A stretch of DNA of 64,000 nucleotides, from positions 1 to 64,000 of the forward strand of contig NZ_JADEWZ010000002.1 of the NCBI RefSeq assembly GCF_015207425.1, given 5' to 3'. The DNA comes from Lusitaniella coriacea LEGE 07157. GTDB lineage: Bacteria; Cyanobacteriota; Cyanobacteriia; Cyanobacteriales; Spirulinaceae. Under the pieces are notes generated by a model. The model was given only the letters and a program-made list of their open reading frames with translations. It searched no databases and was not told the origin of the DNA. The translations under genes and the position numbers were made by a program. How positions within the stretch are numbered: the first letter of the stretch is position 1; the number at the start of each line of letters is the position of its first letter. Shown piece by piece: positions 8,461 through 17,009 of the stretch.

Positions 8461-9063
8461 TCAGACATCTCGATCTTCAATAACCTTATCGATCAAGCCG
8501 TACTCCTTGGCTTCAAGGGCAGACATAAAGTAATCGCGATCGGTATCTTTCTCAATTTTCTCTACCGTTTGTCCCGATCGCTGCGCCATAATTTCATTGA
8601 GTTGGCGCTTAATCCGCAAAATTTCCTTCGCTTCAATCTCGATATCCGTCGCTTGACGGCGACCTTGAATTCCGCCAAGAGGTTGGTGAATCATGATTCG
8701 AGAGTGGGGAAGTGCGAGGCGCTTACCTTTTGTTCCTGCCGCTAGCAAGAACGCACCCATCGATGCTGCCAAACCCACGCAAATTGTAACCACTTCCGAC
8801 TTAATGTGTTGCATGGTGTCGAAAATTGCCATGCCAGCAGTCACCGAACCGCCAGGGGAATTAATGTAAAGATAGATCGGCTTGCTAGAATCTTCTGAAT
8901 CGAGATACAGCATGACGGCGATAATTTGGTTGGCGAGTCCATCATTAACACCACGACCGAGGAAAATAATACGCTCGCGATAGAGGCGATTGTAAATGTC
9001 AATCCAGTCGCTATAAGGCTGACCGGGAAGTTGATATGGAACTTTAGGAACACCAATAGGCAT
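8461..9063 (-). CDS. clpP: ATP-dependent Clp protease proteolytic subunit, ClpP3 type
   Basis: Serine peptidase subunit of the Clp protease, which degrades proteins unfolded by ClpC or ClpX in the cytoplasm. The 200-residue protein has the oxyanion-loop motif SPGGSV, catalytic S101 in GLAASMGAF, catalytic H126 in MIHQPLGG, and the acidic residue in the [10 protein letters not shown] segment, so it should be active. In cyanobacteria clpP3 forms an operon with clpR and their products make a mixed ClpP3/ClpR core; the same arrangement is seen here, with clpR ending 36 bases upstream. A hairpin terminator follows. Assignment as ClpP3 rests on this pairing. Confidence 0.94.
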   Translation of the reverse strand: MPIGVPKVPYQLPGQPYSDWIDIYNRLYRERIIFLGRGVNDGLANQIIAVMLYLDSEDSSKPIYLYINSPGGSVTAGMAIFDTMQHIKSEVVTICVGLAASMGAFLLAAGTKGKRLALPHSRIMIHQPLGGIQGRRQATDIEIEAKEILRIKRQLNEIMAQRSGQTVEKIEKDTDRDYFMSALEAKEYGLIDKVIEDRDV

Positions 9064-9099
9064 GATAAAACCGTCTACTTAGGTAAAAACGAACAAAAT

Positions 9100-9786
9100 T
9101 TACGCGATCGCGCCAGCAGGTGTTGGCAAGTCTTTATTACTACTCAACACCTTATCAATCAGACCGTATTCCCGAGCGTGTTCGGGAGTCAGGTAGAACA
9201 TTCGGTCGGTATCTTTTTCGAGTTCTTCCACCGATTTACCCGTGTTTTTGGCAAAAATCTCCATCATCGATTTCTTATTTGCCAACACCTCTTTCGCTCG
9301 AATTTGGATATCCGACGCTTGACCTTGCGTCCCTTGACGAGGTTGGTTGAGAATAATCGTCGCATTAGGCAAACTGGCTCGGCAGCCTTTCGCTCCCGCA
9401 GAAAGAATCATTGCCGCCGTTCCCATTGCCTGACCGATACAAATTGTATGGACGGGAGGTTTGATGTAACTGATCGTGTCGCAAATCGCAAAGGCTTCTG
9501 TTTCAAAACCAATAGATTCTCCCCCATACCAAGACGTTCCCGTTGAATTGATGTACATATAAATGGGTTTTTCCGGGTCGTCAAATTGCAAGAAGAGGAG
9601 TTGAGCGATAATTAACTCCGTCACGTCGATGCCAATTTGATCTTTATATTCATCCGGCGATACCAAAGGTAAACCCAAATAAACAATGCGCTCTTTCAGG
9701 AGCAATGAGGGTAAATCCGGGGGGGGAGTTCTGTAGTATGCATCTCCTCTGTAGGGAGCTTGAACAGCCTGAATGGGTGAATTCAT
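9100..9786 (-). CDS. clpR: ClpR, inactive ClpP-like subunit
   Basis: ClpP-fold subunit that joins the proteolytic core without a catalytic triad. From the ATG at 9786 the protein is about 228 residues. Aligned with its neighbour, the catalytic Ser position is a Gly (CIGQAMGTAAM) and the catalytic His is an Asn (N147 in IILNQPRQG). The insertion TGTSWYGGESIGFETEAFA replaces the usual PGG segment and is characteristic of ClpR. An upstream in-frame start at 9810 adds eight residues. It is the first gene of the clpR-clpP3 operon, and its function depends on co-assembly with ClpP3. Confidence 0.93.
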   Translation of the reverse strand: MNSPIQAVQAPYRGDAYYRTPPPDLPSLLLKERIVYLGLPLVSPDEYKDQIGIDVTELIIAQLLFLQFDDPEKPIYMYINSTGTSWYGGESIGFETEAFAICDTISYIKPPVHTICIGQAMGTAAMILSAGAKGCRASLPNATIILNQPRQGTQGQASDIQIRAKEVLANKKSMMEIFAKNTGKSVEELEKDTDRMFYLTPEHAREYGLIDKVLSSNKDLPTPAGAIA

Positions 9787-9937
9787 AGTGCTTTTTCTGT
9801 TTGGCGGCAATAAACGGTCTATATCGATAAATTTGGAACTGCCAACTCCACGGCTAAGGATTATCCGGCAAATGGGTTGTCAAGCTCGCGGTTGGGGGCG
9901 ATTTTATTGATTCTAGCGTATTCCAATTGACGAACCA

Positions 9938-10963
9938 CTACGGAATACCGATTAAGTTCCCACCTCCCGGTACGACTTCTCCGATCGCGCAAGCTGTTAT
10001 TTGATGCGATTGAAAATGACTGAGTGTTGGTTCGACCTGGGATGGCGCAACCAGGACGACGAAACCAATTCCCATATTAAAAGTGTCGAACATATCGGCT
10101 TCGCTGACTTCTCCGGTTTCCGCCAACCAAGAGAAAATGGGGGGAGTTTCCCATTGTTTGACATCCATTGCAATGGATTGTCCTGAATTGAGGCAGCGAG
10201 GGAGGTTTTCTGGCAAACCGCCTCCGGTAATGTGTGCCATTGCACGAAGGTCGATTCCCGCACGTAAGGCTTCTAGAACGGGTTTTACATAAATTTGAGT
10301 CGGGGTTAGCAGTTCTTCTCCGAGGGATTTTCCTGCCAATATTTCCGGACGAGCATCCCATCCCAAACCGCTTTTTTCGACAATTTTTCGCGCAAGGCTA
10401 AACCCGTTACTGTGAAGACCTTGGCTGGCTAATCCAATGGCAATATCTCCTTCTCGAACTTGAGTTCCGTTGAGGAGTTTGCTTTTTTCCACAATTCCCA
10501 CACAAAATCCTGCGAGATCGTACTCTCCGGCGGGATAAAAACCGGGCATTTCTGCGGTTTCCCCTCCCAACAACGCGCATCCACTCTGGCGACAGCCTTC
10601 CGCAATTCCGGCGACAACTTCTGCTAATTGTTCGGGATTGAGTTTTCCGGTGGCTAAGTAGTCGAGGAAAAAGAGAGGTTCTGCACCAAGGGTGAGAACG
10701 TCGTTGACACACATGGCAACGAGGTCAATTCCTACGGTATCGTGGCGATTGAGCGCGTTGGCAATTTTTAGTTTTGTCCCTACGCCGTCGGTTCCAGAGA
10801 CGAGGACGGGTTCTTTGAATCCTGTGGGGAGTTGGAAACAACCGCCGAAGCCTCCAAGTCCGCCGAGAACTCCGGCGCGGTAGGTGCTTTGGACGTTGTG
10901 GCGTATTTTTTCGACAAAGGAGCGTCCGGCTTCGATATCAACGCCTGCATCGCGATAATCCAT
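9938..10963 (-). CDS. purM: Phosphoribosylformylglycinamidine cyclo-ligase (AIR synthetase)
   Basis: Fifth step of purine synthesis: ATP-dependent closure of FGAM to AIR in the cytoplasm. The 341-residue protein has the usual start [20 protein letters not shown], the [13 protein letters not shown] nucleotide segment, [34 protein letters not shown] and [14 protein letters not shown], all diagnostic of PurM. Length and start are normal. It stands as a single gene between the clp operon and the peptidase locus, all on the minus strand. Confidence 0.96.
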   Translation of the reverse strand: MDYRDAGVDIEAGRSFVEKIRHNVQSTYRAGVLGGLGGFGGCFQLPTGFKEPVLVSGTDGVGTKLKIANALNRHDTVGIDLVAMCVNDVLTLGAEPLFFLDYLATGKLNPEQLAEVVAGIAEGCRQSGCALLGGETAEMPGFYPAGEYDLAGFCVGIVEKSKLLNGTQVREGDIAIGLASQGLHSNGFSLARKIVEKSGLGWDARPEILAGKSLGEELLTPTQIYVKPVLEALRAGIDLRAMAHITGGGLPENLPRCLNSGQSIAMDVKQWETPPIFSWLAETGEVSEADMFDTFNMGIGFVVLVAPSQVEPTLSHFQSHQITACAIGEVVPGGGNLIGIP

Positions 10964-11019
10964 AAAAAGTTTTGTCTGAGTGAAGCAAGATGATTCCCAA
11001 ATTACACCATTGCGTGGAA

Positions 11020-12525
11020 TCAGATTGACGCATTATTTAGGATTTTTACGGTTGTTGGGCGTTGGTCGGTTGCGATAAATTCTTGTTGGAGTTGTCCGGT
11101 GGATGAGTGGCGCAGTCTCCAAGCATGAGTGACATAGGTGGGTTGCGCGAATTGTTCCCCTGGTTGTAGGGTACGGTATCGAATTTCTTTGCATTGTTCG
11201 TTGACCCAATGCAAGGATAGGGGGGAGGGGGTTTGATTGATAAAGGTGATGCGGGTTGGCGTTTGCCGATCGCGCGCGCATCGTTGAGGTTCTAATAAGG
11301 GAGATGGATCGAGGAAGGTTTCGCGATCGCGTACCTCAAAATGCAAATGAGGGCCCGTACTAAATCCCGTACTCCCAACCTGGGCGATAATCTGACCTTG
11401 TTGCACCATTTGACCGGGTTTCACCCAAAGGCGCTGATTGTGACCGTAAACGGTGGATTTCCCATCCCCATGCTGAATTTCGATGGCATTTCCCAACCCA
11501 AAATCGTTCCAATCCGCATAAACTACTTTCCCGGATTGAGCAGCGAGAACTGGCGTTCCTATTGACCCCGCGAGATCGATCCCGGAATGAATCGAGCTGT
11601 ATTTTTGGGTAATCGTCCCCTGTACGGGGAACATGAAGGGTTTGGGTTGCTGCGTCGAATTTTGCTGTAGAACCCGTTGAATGGCTCGAACGCGCCGCCT
11701 TTGGTCGCCAGCAACGCAGTCCCAATCGCTCACCCCCCGTTTTTCGCGGTTACAAATGCCAATTAAACCGCTTGCGTCGATGCGATTATTGCGGCGAAAG
11801 GCTTCAACTCTTGCCCAAACCAATGCCTCTTCTCCTTGTTTGCCTTGGCGTTTTGCGGCGGCGTACTTCTGGGGAAATTGTCGACTGACGCGGGGTGAGG
11901 CTTGGTTGTACAAATCGGCAATATTAAGAAAAACCTCCAAATTCTGGTCAGGATCGATGCCTGCTTGTCGTAAATCTTTTTCTAAGACGGGAATTCGCCA
12001 TTTCATGCGGTTTAAGCATTCGCGATCGGCACGAACGACGTTCCCTTTTCCCCGTCCTTGATCGGAACACCATCCTTGGTTGCGTTTGAAATTTCCCGGA
12101 TCGCTATGACCGTAATATTGTTTTGTGAGTTGACCCGTACTGGTTAAATTGCCTTCTGCGTGTCCGATCGCGATCGCGCCGAGAGATTGGGAAGATTGGA
12201 AGAGTTGAGCGGCTTTCGCGGCGGGAGGGGAAACGGTTTTGGGTTCGAGTTGCGCGCTGGAGAAGGGAATCGTAGGAAGAATCAGCACTTGGGAGGGATT
12301 TCCCAATAACATACTGACGCGATCGAGCGCGATCGCGCCCAGAAATAACCAGAGAACAGTTTTCTCGAATTGATTTTGCCCCTTGCGCGATCGCCGTAGC
12401 TTTTGAGGATGAGTTTTGCGCGATCGCGCCACTTCATACAATCCTTCTGCATAATCAATTACCCGGTGTTGCCAGGTTTTTCGGCGAGGCGATCTCAACA
12501 AAGGTCTAGGTTTTCTGTACTTCAT
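11020..12525 (-). CDS. Membrane-anchored M23 (LytM) peptidase with a C-terminal pVHL-like beta domain
   Basis: The start at 12525 overlaps the upstream stop as ATGA, so translation is probably coupled. The 501-residue product has a basic cytoplasmic N-terminus (about 1-55), one membrane segment (about 56-75), and a middle domain (about 105-300) with GHAEGN and YYGHSDPGN motifs that may be a glycan hydrolase. A complete M23 domain follows ([21 protein letters not shown]). The last 80 residues (422-501) resemble the von Hippel-Lindau beta domain: ITFINQT, then Y450-RTLQPG, then T463-YVTHAW. They match human pVHL hydroxyproline-pocket residues Tyr98, Ser111, His115 and Trp117 in order and spacing. 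The peptidase is probably active in the periplasm; the ligand of the C-terminal domain is unknown. Confidence 0.82.
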   Translation of the reverse strand: MKYRKPRPLLRSPRRKTWQHRVIDYAEGLYEVARSRKTHPQKLRRSRKGQNQFEKTVLWLFLGAIALDRVSMLLGNPSQVLILPTIPFSSAQLEPKTVSPPAAKAAQLFQSSQSLGAIAIGHAEGNLTSTGQLTKQYYGHSDPGNFKRNQGWCSDQGRGKGNVVRADRECLNRMKWRIPVLEKDLRQAGIDPDQNLEVFLNIADLYNQASPRVSRQFPQKYAAAKRQGKQGEEALVWARVEAFRRNNRIDASGLIGICNREKRGVSDWDCVAGDQRRRVRAIQRVLQQNSTQQPKPFMFPVQGTITQKYSSIHSGIDLAGSIGTPVLAAQSGKVVYADWNDFGLGNAIEIQHGDGKSTVYGHNQRLWVKPGQMVQQGQIIAQVGSTGFSTGPHLHFEVRDRETFLDPSPLLEPQRCARDRQTPTRITFINQTPSPLSLHWVNEQCKEIRYRTLQPGEQFAQPTYVTHAWRLRHSSTGQLQQEFIATDQRPTTVKILNNASI

Positions 12526-13625
12526 GATTTTGGTTTTTCTCCTGCAAGCATCCACTGCACGAATCCCAATGGGGGTGCGAGATAGCGACCTCGATACTTA
12601 CTGCCAAAATGGAGGTGTGGTCCGGTTCCCGCCGTTCCTGTGGTGCCAAAAACTTGACCGGATTGATAGAGTCCGGGACGACAAGTATTGAGGTGATGCG
12701 CGATGAACATCCAACCGGGTAGAGAGGCGCTGGTGAGTTTGGCATAGGTTCCCCAAGGAGGCTGTTTAATGCACTCAACCTGGGTTTTGGCTTGGGAGTA
12801 CGCAATCGCGAATAACGGCGTACCAATCGGCGTTGCGACATCAACCCCTCGATGTGCGATGCAGCCTACAACTCCGTGTTTATCGACCTCCTCCAAGCTC
12901 TTTCCCGCACACTGTGGCGGACTGCGTTGCCTTGTCGCGGGATGAACCATCCTAATGCGGTAAGTATCCGTAACCGCGTACAGTCGCCATTTCCCTCGAA
13001 TTTTTTGTCCTTTCACAGGAGTTTTAGTCAAGATTGCACTGCCAAAAAATTTATTTAAATGTTGGGGTTCAAGGGGAGGAGTTTGAAAACCTTGGAGTTT
13101 CGGTTGAAGCTCAATTTTTTGCTCTACCGGAGGAAACTGAGGGAACGTCTTTTGTTTGGGAGTATGGAAAATTGTTAAATATAAAAAACTCGCACCGAGA
13201 ATCATTAACGCGAACAAAAACTTACGCTGAGTGTCAATTTTTCGCTCAAGGATCGCCAATCTTTTTTGCAGCCAATAGATTCGCTGAACTAATTCTTCTT
13301 CTATTCCATTATTTTGAGAATGCTTTAATTGATGTTGAGCAGTTGTTCTCAATTGTGTTTGTAGGCAATCGACCTGCTGCGTCAATTGCTCTTCAAAGCG
13401 ATCGCTTCGATTTAATTGGTATTGAATCGTTTGTACAAATTGTTCCTTGAATTGCTCGAGTTGCCCTTGAGATCGTTCCTCAATTCGATCGAGATATGTT
13501 GTTAAACGCGCTTCCATTTCATTGATATGATCGCGAGTTGTCGGACGCTTTTTCTTTTGTCGATCTACGGAAGATTCAGTTTGAGTTTCAAGATGATTAT
13601 TGCTCAAAAATTCATTTTGATTCAT
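12522..13625 (-). CDS. Coiled-coil, membrane-anchored M23 (LytM) peptidase
   Basis: From the ATG at 13625 (preceded by AGGAAATG) the protein is 367 residues. Residues 1-130 are charged and coiled-coil in character, ending in the block RIYWLQKRLAILERKIDTQ; a membrane segment follows (RKFLFALMILGASFLYLTIF). The periplasmic part holds a complete M23 zinc peptidase: HRGVDVATPIGTP, HHLNTC and GPHLHFGSKY. Such enzymes cut peptidoglycan cross-bridges. The anchor block recurs in the next upstream gene, which has no peptidase. Its stop overlaps the start of the pVHL-like peptidase gene (ATGA). The two enzymes are probably made together and work on the cell wall. Confidence 0.87.
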   Translation of the reverse strand: MNQNEFLSNNHLETQTESSVDRQKKKRPTTRDHINEMEARLTTYLDRIEERSQGQLEQFKEQFVQTIQYQLNRSDRFEEQLTQQVDCLQTQLRTTAQHQLKHSQNNGIEEELVQRIYWLQKRLAILERKIDTQRKFLFALMILGASFLYLTIFHTPKQKTFPQFPPVEQKIELQPKLQGFQTPPLEPQHLNKFFGSAILTKTPVKGQKIRGKWRLYAVTDTYRIRMVHPATRQRSPPQCAGKSLEEVDKHGVVGCIAHRGVDVATPIGTPLFAIAYSQAKTQVECIKQPPWGTYAKLTSASLPGWMFIAHHLNTCRPGLYQSGQVFGTTGTAGTGPHLHFGSKYRGRYLAPPLGFVQWMLAGEKPKS

Positions 13626-13715
13626 GGCATTACATTTCCTAGTCACTTTAGTTATAAGTCAAAAAAAAATAATTGTAGTCAATATCATTCGCGAGAAATA
13701 ATTAATTTTGAGTAG

Positions 13716-13746
13716 TAGGTTGGGTTAAGCGATCGCGCAACCCAAC
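13716..13746. repeat. Palindrome containing a HIP1 octamer
   Basis: GTTGGGTTAAGCGATCGCGC followed by AACCCAAC forms a hairpin (GTTGGGTT against AACCCAAC) with GCGATCGC in the loop. It is the first of a cluster of hairpin repeats that fills the spacer 13626-14211. Confidence 0.5.
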
Positions 13747-13797
13747 ACAACAAATCATGTTAAGAAAATCTTGTTTATGAGAATACAAAATATCTTT

Positions 13798-13838
13798 TGT
13801 AGGGTGGGCAGCGCCCACCAGCTTTAAGTTATTGCCAT
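13798..13838. repeat. GTAGGGTGGGC-family hairpin repeat, copy
   Basis: TGTAGGGTGGGCAGCGCCCA is continued by CCAGCTTTAAGTTATTGCCAT. The copy at 13892 is identical over 41 bases, and 56651-56690 is close. The core forms a GGTGGGC/GCCCACC hairpin. Confidence 0.8.
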
Positions 13839-13891
13839 TTATCTTAAGATTGAAATGTTTTTTAGGTAGACTGTGAATGCAAAATACATTT

Positions 13892-13932
13892 TGTAGGGTG
13901 GGCAGCGCCCACCAGCTTTAAGTTATTGCCAT
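13892..13932. repeat. GTAGGGTGGGC-family hairpin repeat, copy
   Basis: Identical 41-base copy of the element at 13798, 94 bases downstream, so the repeat is locally amplified. Confidence 0.8.
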
Positions 13933-13960
13933 GTATTTTAAAATCAGAAACCTTATTTTT

Positions 13961-14031
13961 GGTGGGTTACAGCAAACACAAAAGTAAATAAGAAGGTATT
14001 TATCTAATTGCTGCCTAACCCACCCTACAAG
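13961..14031. repeat. MITE-like hairpin repeat with GGTGGGTTA termini, copy 1
   Basis: About 70 bp. The ends are inverted repeats: GGTGGGTTACAGCAA against TTGCTGCCTAACCCACC (15 pairs with a 2-base bulge). The middle holds ATAAGAAGGTATTTATCTA. A second copy lies at 14074-14144 and a decayed third at about 14165-14207. Confidence 0.75.
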
Positions 14032-14073
14032 AATTAATTTATTCAATCAGAATTAAGATGAAAAACTGTTTTT

Positions 14074-14144
14074 GGTGGGTTACGGCAAACACAAAATCAA
14101 ACAAGAAGGTATTTATCTAGTTGCTGCCTAACCCACCCTACAAG
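14074..14144. repeat. MITE-like hairpin repeat with GGTGGGTTA termini, copy 2
   Basis: Same element as at 13961 with few substitutions (GGTGGGTTACGGCAA start, CCTAACCCACCCTACAAG end). The 113-bp offset suggests tandem amplification. A degenerate third copy follows before the next gene. Confidence 0.75.
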
Positions 14145-14211
14145 AGGGGAAAATCTTAGCATTTTTGGGTTATGGCGAACATAAAAGTTAATCTAATTCA
14201 CTCTACAAAAA

Positions 14212-14766
14212 TCAAGAAGGTTGAGGTTGAACATTTTGTTGTGTTGGATTAACTTCAGGCACATTTTCAACTTTGGGAACGCGAATAAAAGCGAAATAAA
14301 AGAAGCCCAAAATAACAATAATCAAACCAAATAAAAATTTTCGTTGTGTATCTATTTTATCTTCTGTTGTAGCCAGTCGTCGCTGTAACCAATAAATACG
14401 ACGAGTTAATCGATCTTCCATTTCATAGAGATGATTCTCAAGTTCTTCTAAGTATTGTTGCACGGGAATATATTGAGGTCTTTCTGAAGGAGAAAGATGT
14501 TGAGTTTGAGGTGTATTATAACGATCTTGAAAAGGAAGTTGAGGGGGCTGGCTGTTTGCTTTCTTGGTTTTTTTCGAGCGTTTGAGATGATAAAAAGGCG
14601 ACGAATTTGAAGGCGGATCTGCTGTGGGCTGTGCGGGAGGAGATGCTTCTAAATCGGGGGGAATGTGTTGAACGGGAATTTGAGAATAAGGATGAGTGGG
14701 GGGTTCTAGATCGTCAGACCATTGCTCTGAATAGGGAGGATTGGTAGAGTTGCTATTTTTGCTCAT
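14212..14766 (-). CDS. Coiled-coil membrane anchor protein, paralogue of the adjacent M23 peptidase N-terminus
   Basis: A 184-residue protein of unknown function. Residues 1-95 are Pro, Ser and Gln rich and probably disordered. About 100-135 form a charged coiled coil ending RRIYWLQRRLATTEDKIDTQ, followed by RKFLFGLIIVILGFFYFAF, a single membrane segment. A short tail (RVPKVENVPEVNPTQQN) points outward. The RIYWLQ...KIDTQRKFLF block is shared almost word for word with the M23 peptidase downstream on the same strand, but no peptidase follows here. It may be a scaffold or partner that oligomerises with that peptidase through the coiled coil. The spacer between them is full of hairpin repeats. 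Confidence 0.75.
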   Translation of the reverse strand: MSKNSNSTNPPYSEQWSDDLEPPTHPYSQIPVQHIPPDLEASPPAQPTADPPSNSSPFYHLKRSKKTKKANSQPPQLPFQDRYNTPQTQHLSPSERPQYIPVQQYLEELENHLYEMEDRLTRRIYWLQRRLATTEDKIDTQRKFLFGLIIVILGFFYFAFIRVPKVENVPEVNPTQQNVQPQPS

Positions 14767-15061
14767 CGTACAGTATCCATAATTGCATTATTACTGTTTC
14801 GGAGTATGTGTTGCTTTCAGCATATCTTGATGAAGATTGTGCCAAATCAGCAGTTGATTTTATTTTAATACAAATGTACTATTGTGACAAGGCAAGCAAC
14901 ACTTTTTGTTCTTAAAATTGCCGTTTGTATAGCAAGACACATTCAGCTTAGGACATCTTGCAAAGCTAAAAGCTATAAATTGCAAGGTTTCGGCTGATGA
15001 CTAACTGCTATACCACACTAATGATAGTGTCAGTTCCGTGCAGTCCAATTCAGCGTAGTGG

Positions 15062-16135
15062 ATGGTGTGCTTTATGAATGCCAAGCAGTCTTTAGCTACA
15101 GTAGATACGATTCTTAGTGTCGATCTCGGTCGAACGTCCACCAAAGCTTGTATTAATCGCGACCCCAAGCGAGTGGTTTTGATTCCCGCTAATGTCCAGC
15201 GTTCTACCGTCGAACAAGTCCGAAGAGGCGGGTTTGAGGGTAAATCGGCAGATCCGTTATTAGATATTTGGCTCGAACACCAGGGAATTGGTTATGCTAT
15301 CGGTCAGCTTGCGGCTGATTTTGGGGCAAATCTGGGTGTGGGACAATCCAAAGTGGAGGATGCTTTGGTGAAAATTTTTGCCTGCATCGGTCATTTCAAC
15401 CTCCAGGGGAATTTAGCGATTGTTCTCGGCTTACCGTACCTTTCTCAGGAGCAATTCGATCGCGAAAAGGAACAATTGATTGCACTGCTGCGTTCGCCAC
15501 ATCTGATGGTGTATCGGGGAAATCCGGTGACGATTAATCCTTTGCAGATTTGGGTCATGCCAGAAGGGTATGGGAGTTTGATTTGGTTGGAGGCAAGCGA
15601 GACAGAGGAGTCGAATCTCAATCTTCCCGCGCGATCGGTGGCAATTGTCGATATTGGTCATCAAACCACAGATTTCTTAATGGTCGATCGCTTTCGGTTT
15701 GCGCGGGGAATTTCCAGAAGCGAGTTGTTTGCCATGAGTCAATTTTACGATCGCGTGGCGGCACAAATTCAAGGCGCAGACAGCCAATCTCTCTCCTTGA
15801 TGGCAGCCGTCCATCAACCGGAAGGGGAACGCTTCTATCGTCCCAGAGGCGCGACGCGACCGACCAATCTCGATGAGATTTTACCCAGTTTACGTAAGAG
15901 TTTTGCTCGCGAACTTTCAGATCGTTTGGTGCAGTGGTTACCCGAACGCGCCACGGATGTGATTGTTACTGGTGGTGGCGGCGAGTTTTTCTGGGAAGAT
16001 TTGTATCCCTTACTCCGGGATGCGCGTCTTGAGGCACATTTGGCGCAACCTTCTCGCCAAGCAAATGCACTGGGTCAATATCTCTACGGTGTTGCGCAAC
16101 TTGCTGCGATTCGTAAGTCTCTCGCTATAGCCTAG
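15062..16135 (+). CDS. ParM/StbA-like actin-family ATPase
   Basis: Bacterial actin homologue of the kind that forms filaments in type II plasmid segregation. Three actin-fold nucleotide motifs are visible: phosphate 1 (ILSVDLGRTSTKACI, about 17-31), phosphate 2 (VAIVDIGHQTTDFLMV) and the adenosine loop (VIVTGGGGEFFWEDL). The 357-residue length fits the ParM family. The ATG at 15062 is the longest start; the ATG at 15074 (MNAKQSLATVD) is equally plausible, and neither has a clear Shine-Dalgarno. The next gene starts 17 bases after its stop and encodes a ParR-like protein. No replication gene or clear parC repeat array is visible nearby, so its cargo is unknown. Confidence 0.8.
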   Translation: MVCFMNAKQSLATVDTILSVDLGRTSTKACINRDPKRVVLIPANVQRSTVEQVRRGGFEGKSADPLLDIWLEHQGIGYAIGQLAADFGANLGVGQSKVEDALVKIFACIGHFNLQGNLAIVLGLPYLSQEQFDREKEQLIALLRSPHLMVYRGNPVTINPLQIWVMPEGYGSLIWLEASETEESNLNLPARSVAIVDIGHQTTDFLMVDRFRFARGISRSELFAMSQFYDRVAAQIQGADSQSLSLMAAVHQPEGERFYRPRGATRPTNLDEILPSLRKSFARELSDRLVQWLPERATDVIVTGGGGEFFWEDLYPLLRDARLEAHLAQPSRQANALGQYLYGVAQLAAIRKSLAIA

Positions 16136-16152
16136 ATTTGGAGAAAAAAATA

Positions 16153-16704
16153 ATGACATCTCGTACTAAAAATACAACTAAATCCGTGAGTTTCAGCACG
16201 ACTGAAAGCGACCAAACTTTATTATCCGCGATCGCGGATAAATTAGAATCGAAAGCGTTCAAAAATTTCAGCGATCTTTGCAAAACTGCATTAGAACAGT
16301 ACTTTCTACCCTCTCCACCCGAACCTGTCGCGCCGTTCGATGAAACCTTCATTTCGCAGCATTTTCATCAAATAGAGGAGCAACTCACCGCACTCATAGA
16401 ACAGACTCAATCCATTGCCCAGAAAGCGATTCTATCGGATTCTAGCGATGAATCAATGGTATTGTCTCGCGCGATCGAATTGTTATCCTCTCAGTTTCAG
16501 GACTTAGGAGAGCGCGTTCGGAAATTAGAAGAAAAATCCGCGATCGATCTAGAATCTCAACTCAAAGTATTAGAAGAGCGAATTAAAAAAATAGAAACCC
16601 AACAATCTCCCTCCTTACCCAATGAAACAGTTTCTCAACCCAAAATAAGCGAAGAATCCGATCCATTGCTGCATCGTTTAACACCCTTATTAGAAGAGTT
16701 TTAA
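16153..16704 (+). CDS. ParR-like DNA-binding/coiled-coil partner of the actin-like ATPase
   Basis: A 183-residue protein whose start at 16153 is supported by GGAG at 16140. Residues 10-55 (KSVSFSTTESDQTLLSAIAD, then NFSDLCKTALEQYF) have the strand-helix-helix pattern of ribbon-helix-helix DNA-binding proteins. Residues 75-150 are acidic and coiled-coil in character, with a proline-rich tail ending in an acidic LLHRLTPLLEEF helix. ParR proteins bind parC DNA by an RHH domain and contact ParM through their C-terminus; this layout fits, but the assignment rests on gene order and pattern. It is probably co-transcribed with the ATPase gene. Confidence 0.65.
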   Translation: MTSRTKNTTKSVSFSTTESDQTLLSAIADKLESKAFKNFSDLCKTALEQYFLPSPPEPVAPFDETFISQHFHQIEEQLTALIEQTQSIAQKAILSDSSDESMVLSRAIELLSSQFQDLGERVRKLEEKSAIDLESQLKVLEERIKKIETQQSPSLPNETVSQPKISEESDPLLHRLTPLLEEF

Positions 16705-17009
16705 GTTTAATGGCACTGACTTAAAGGGCGTGGGTGCGGCTCGCTCTAATGGATCTCGCTCTGGTGAAGTACACCTTTTCTCGGCTGGGTAAAGGGGAAA
16801 AAGATTAGATCGCATGACAACAAACTTTTTAACTCAATCCCCCGAAACATCTACTGTTCAGATTCCCTCAACATTAAAAGTCTTGATTATCTTGAGTGAA
16901 CGCGATCGCGCCAAAACTCACCCCACAAGCTTTTCTCGCCCTCAATCTTCCTTCCCTGGCTGGGCTTCCGGTAGACTATTGCAAGTAGCCCCATCCTCCT
17001 CATTACACT
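16705..17009 (+). other. Spacer upstream of the NO synthase gene
   Basis: About 305 bases between the ParR-like gene and the NO synthase. A 67-codon frame at 16814-17017 overlaps the NOS start and shows no recognisable protein feature. No clear terminator or palindromic operator was seen. It probably holds the nos promoter, but none can be pointed to with confidence. Confidence 0.4.

Noticed and set aside
8926-9546. 206-codon plus-strand frame opposite clpP3 and clpR
   Set aside because: Lies antisense to two well-supported genes; its composition mirrors them.
13798-14144. Repeated units considered as a CRISPR array
   Set aside because: Units are palindromic hairpins of two kinds at irregular spacing, without unique spacers of constant size and without cas genes.
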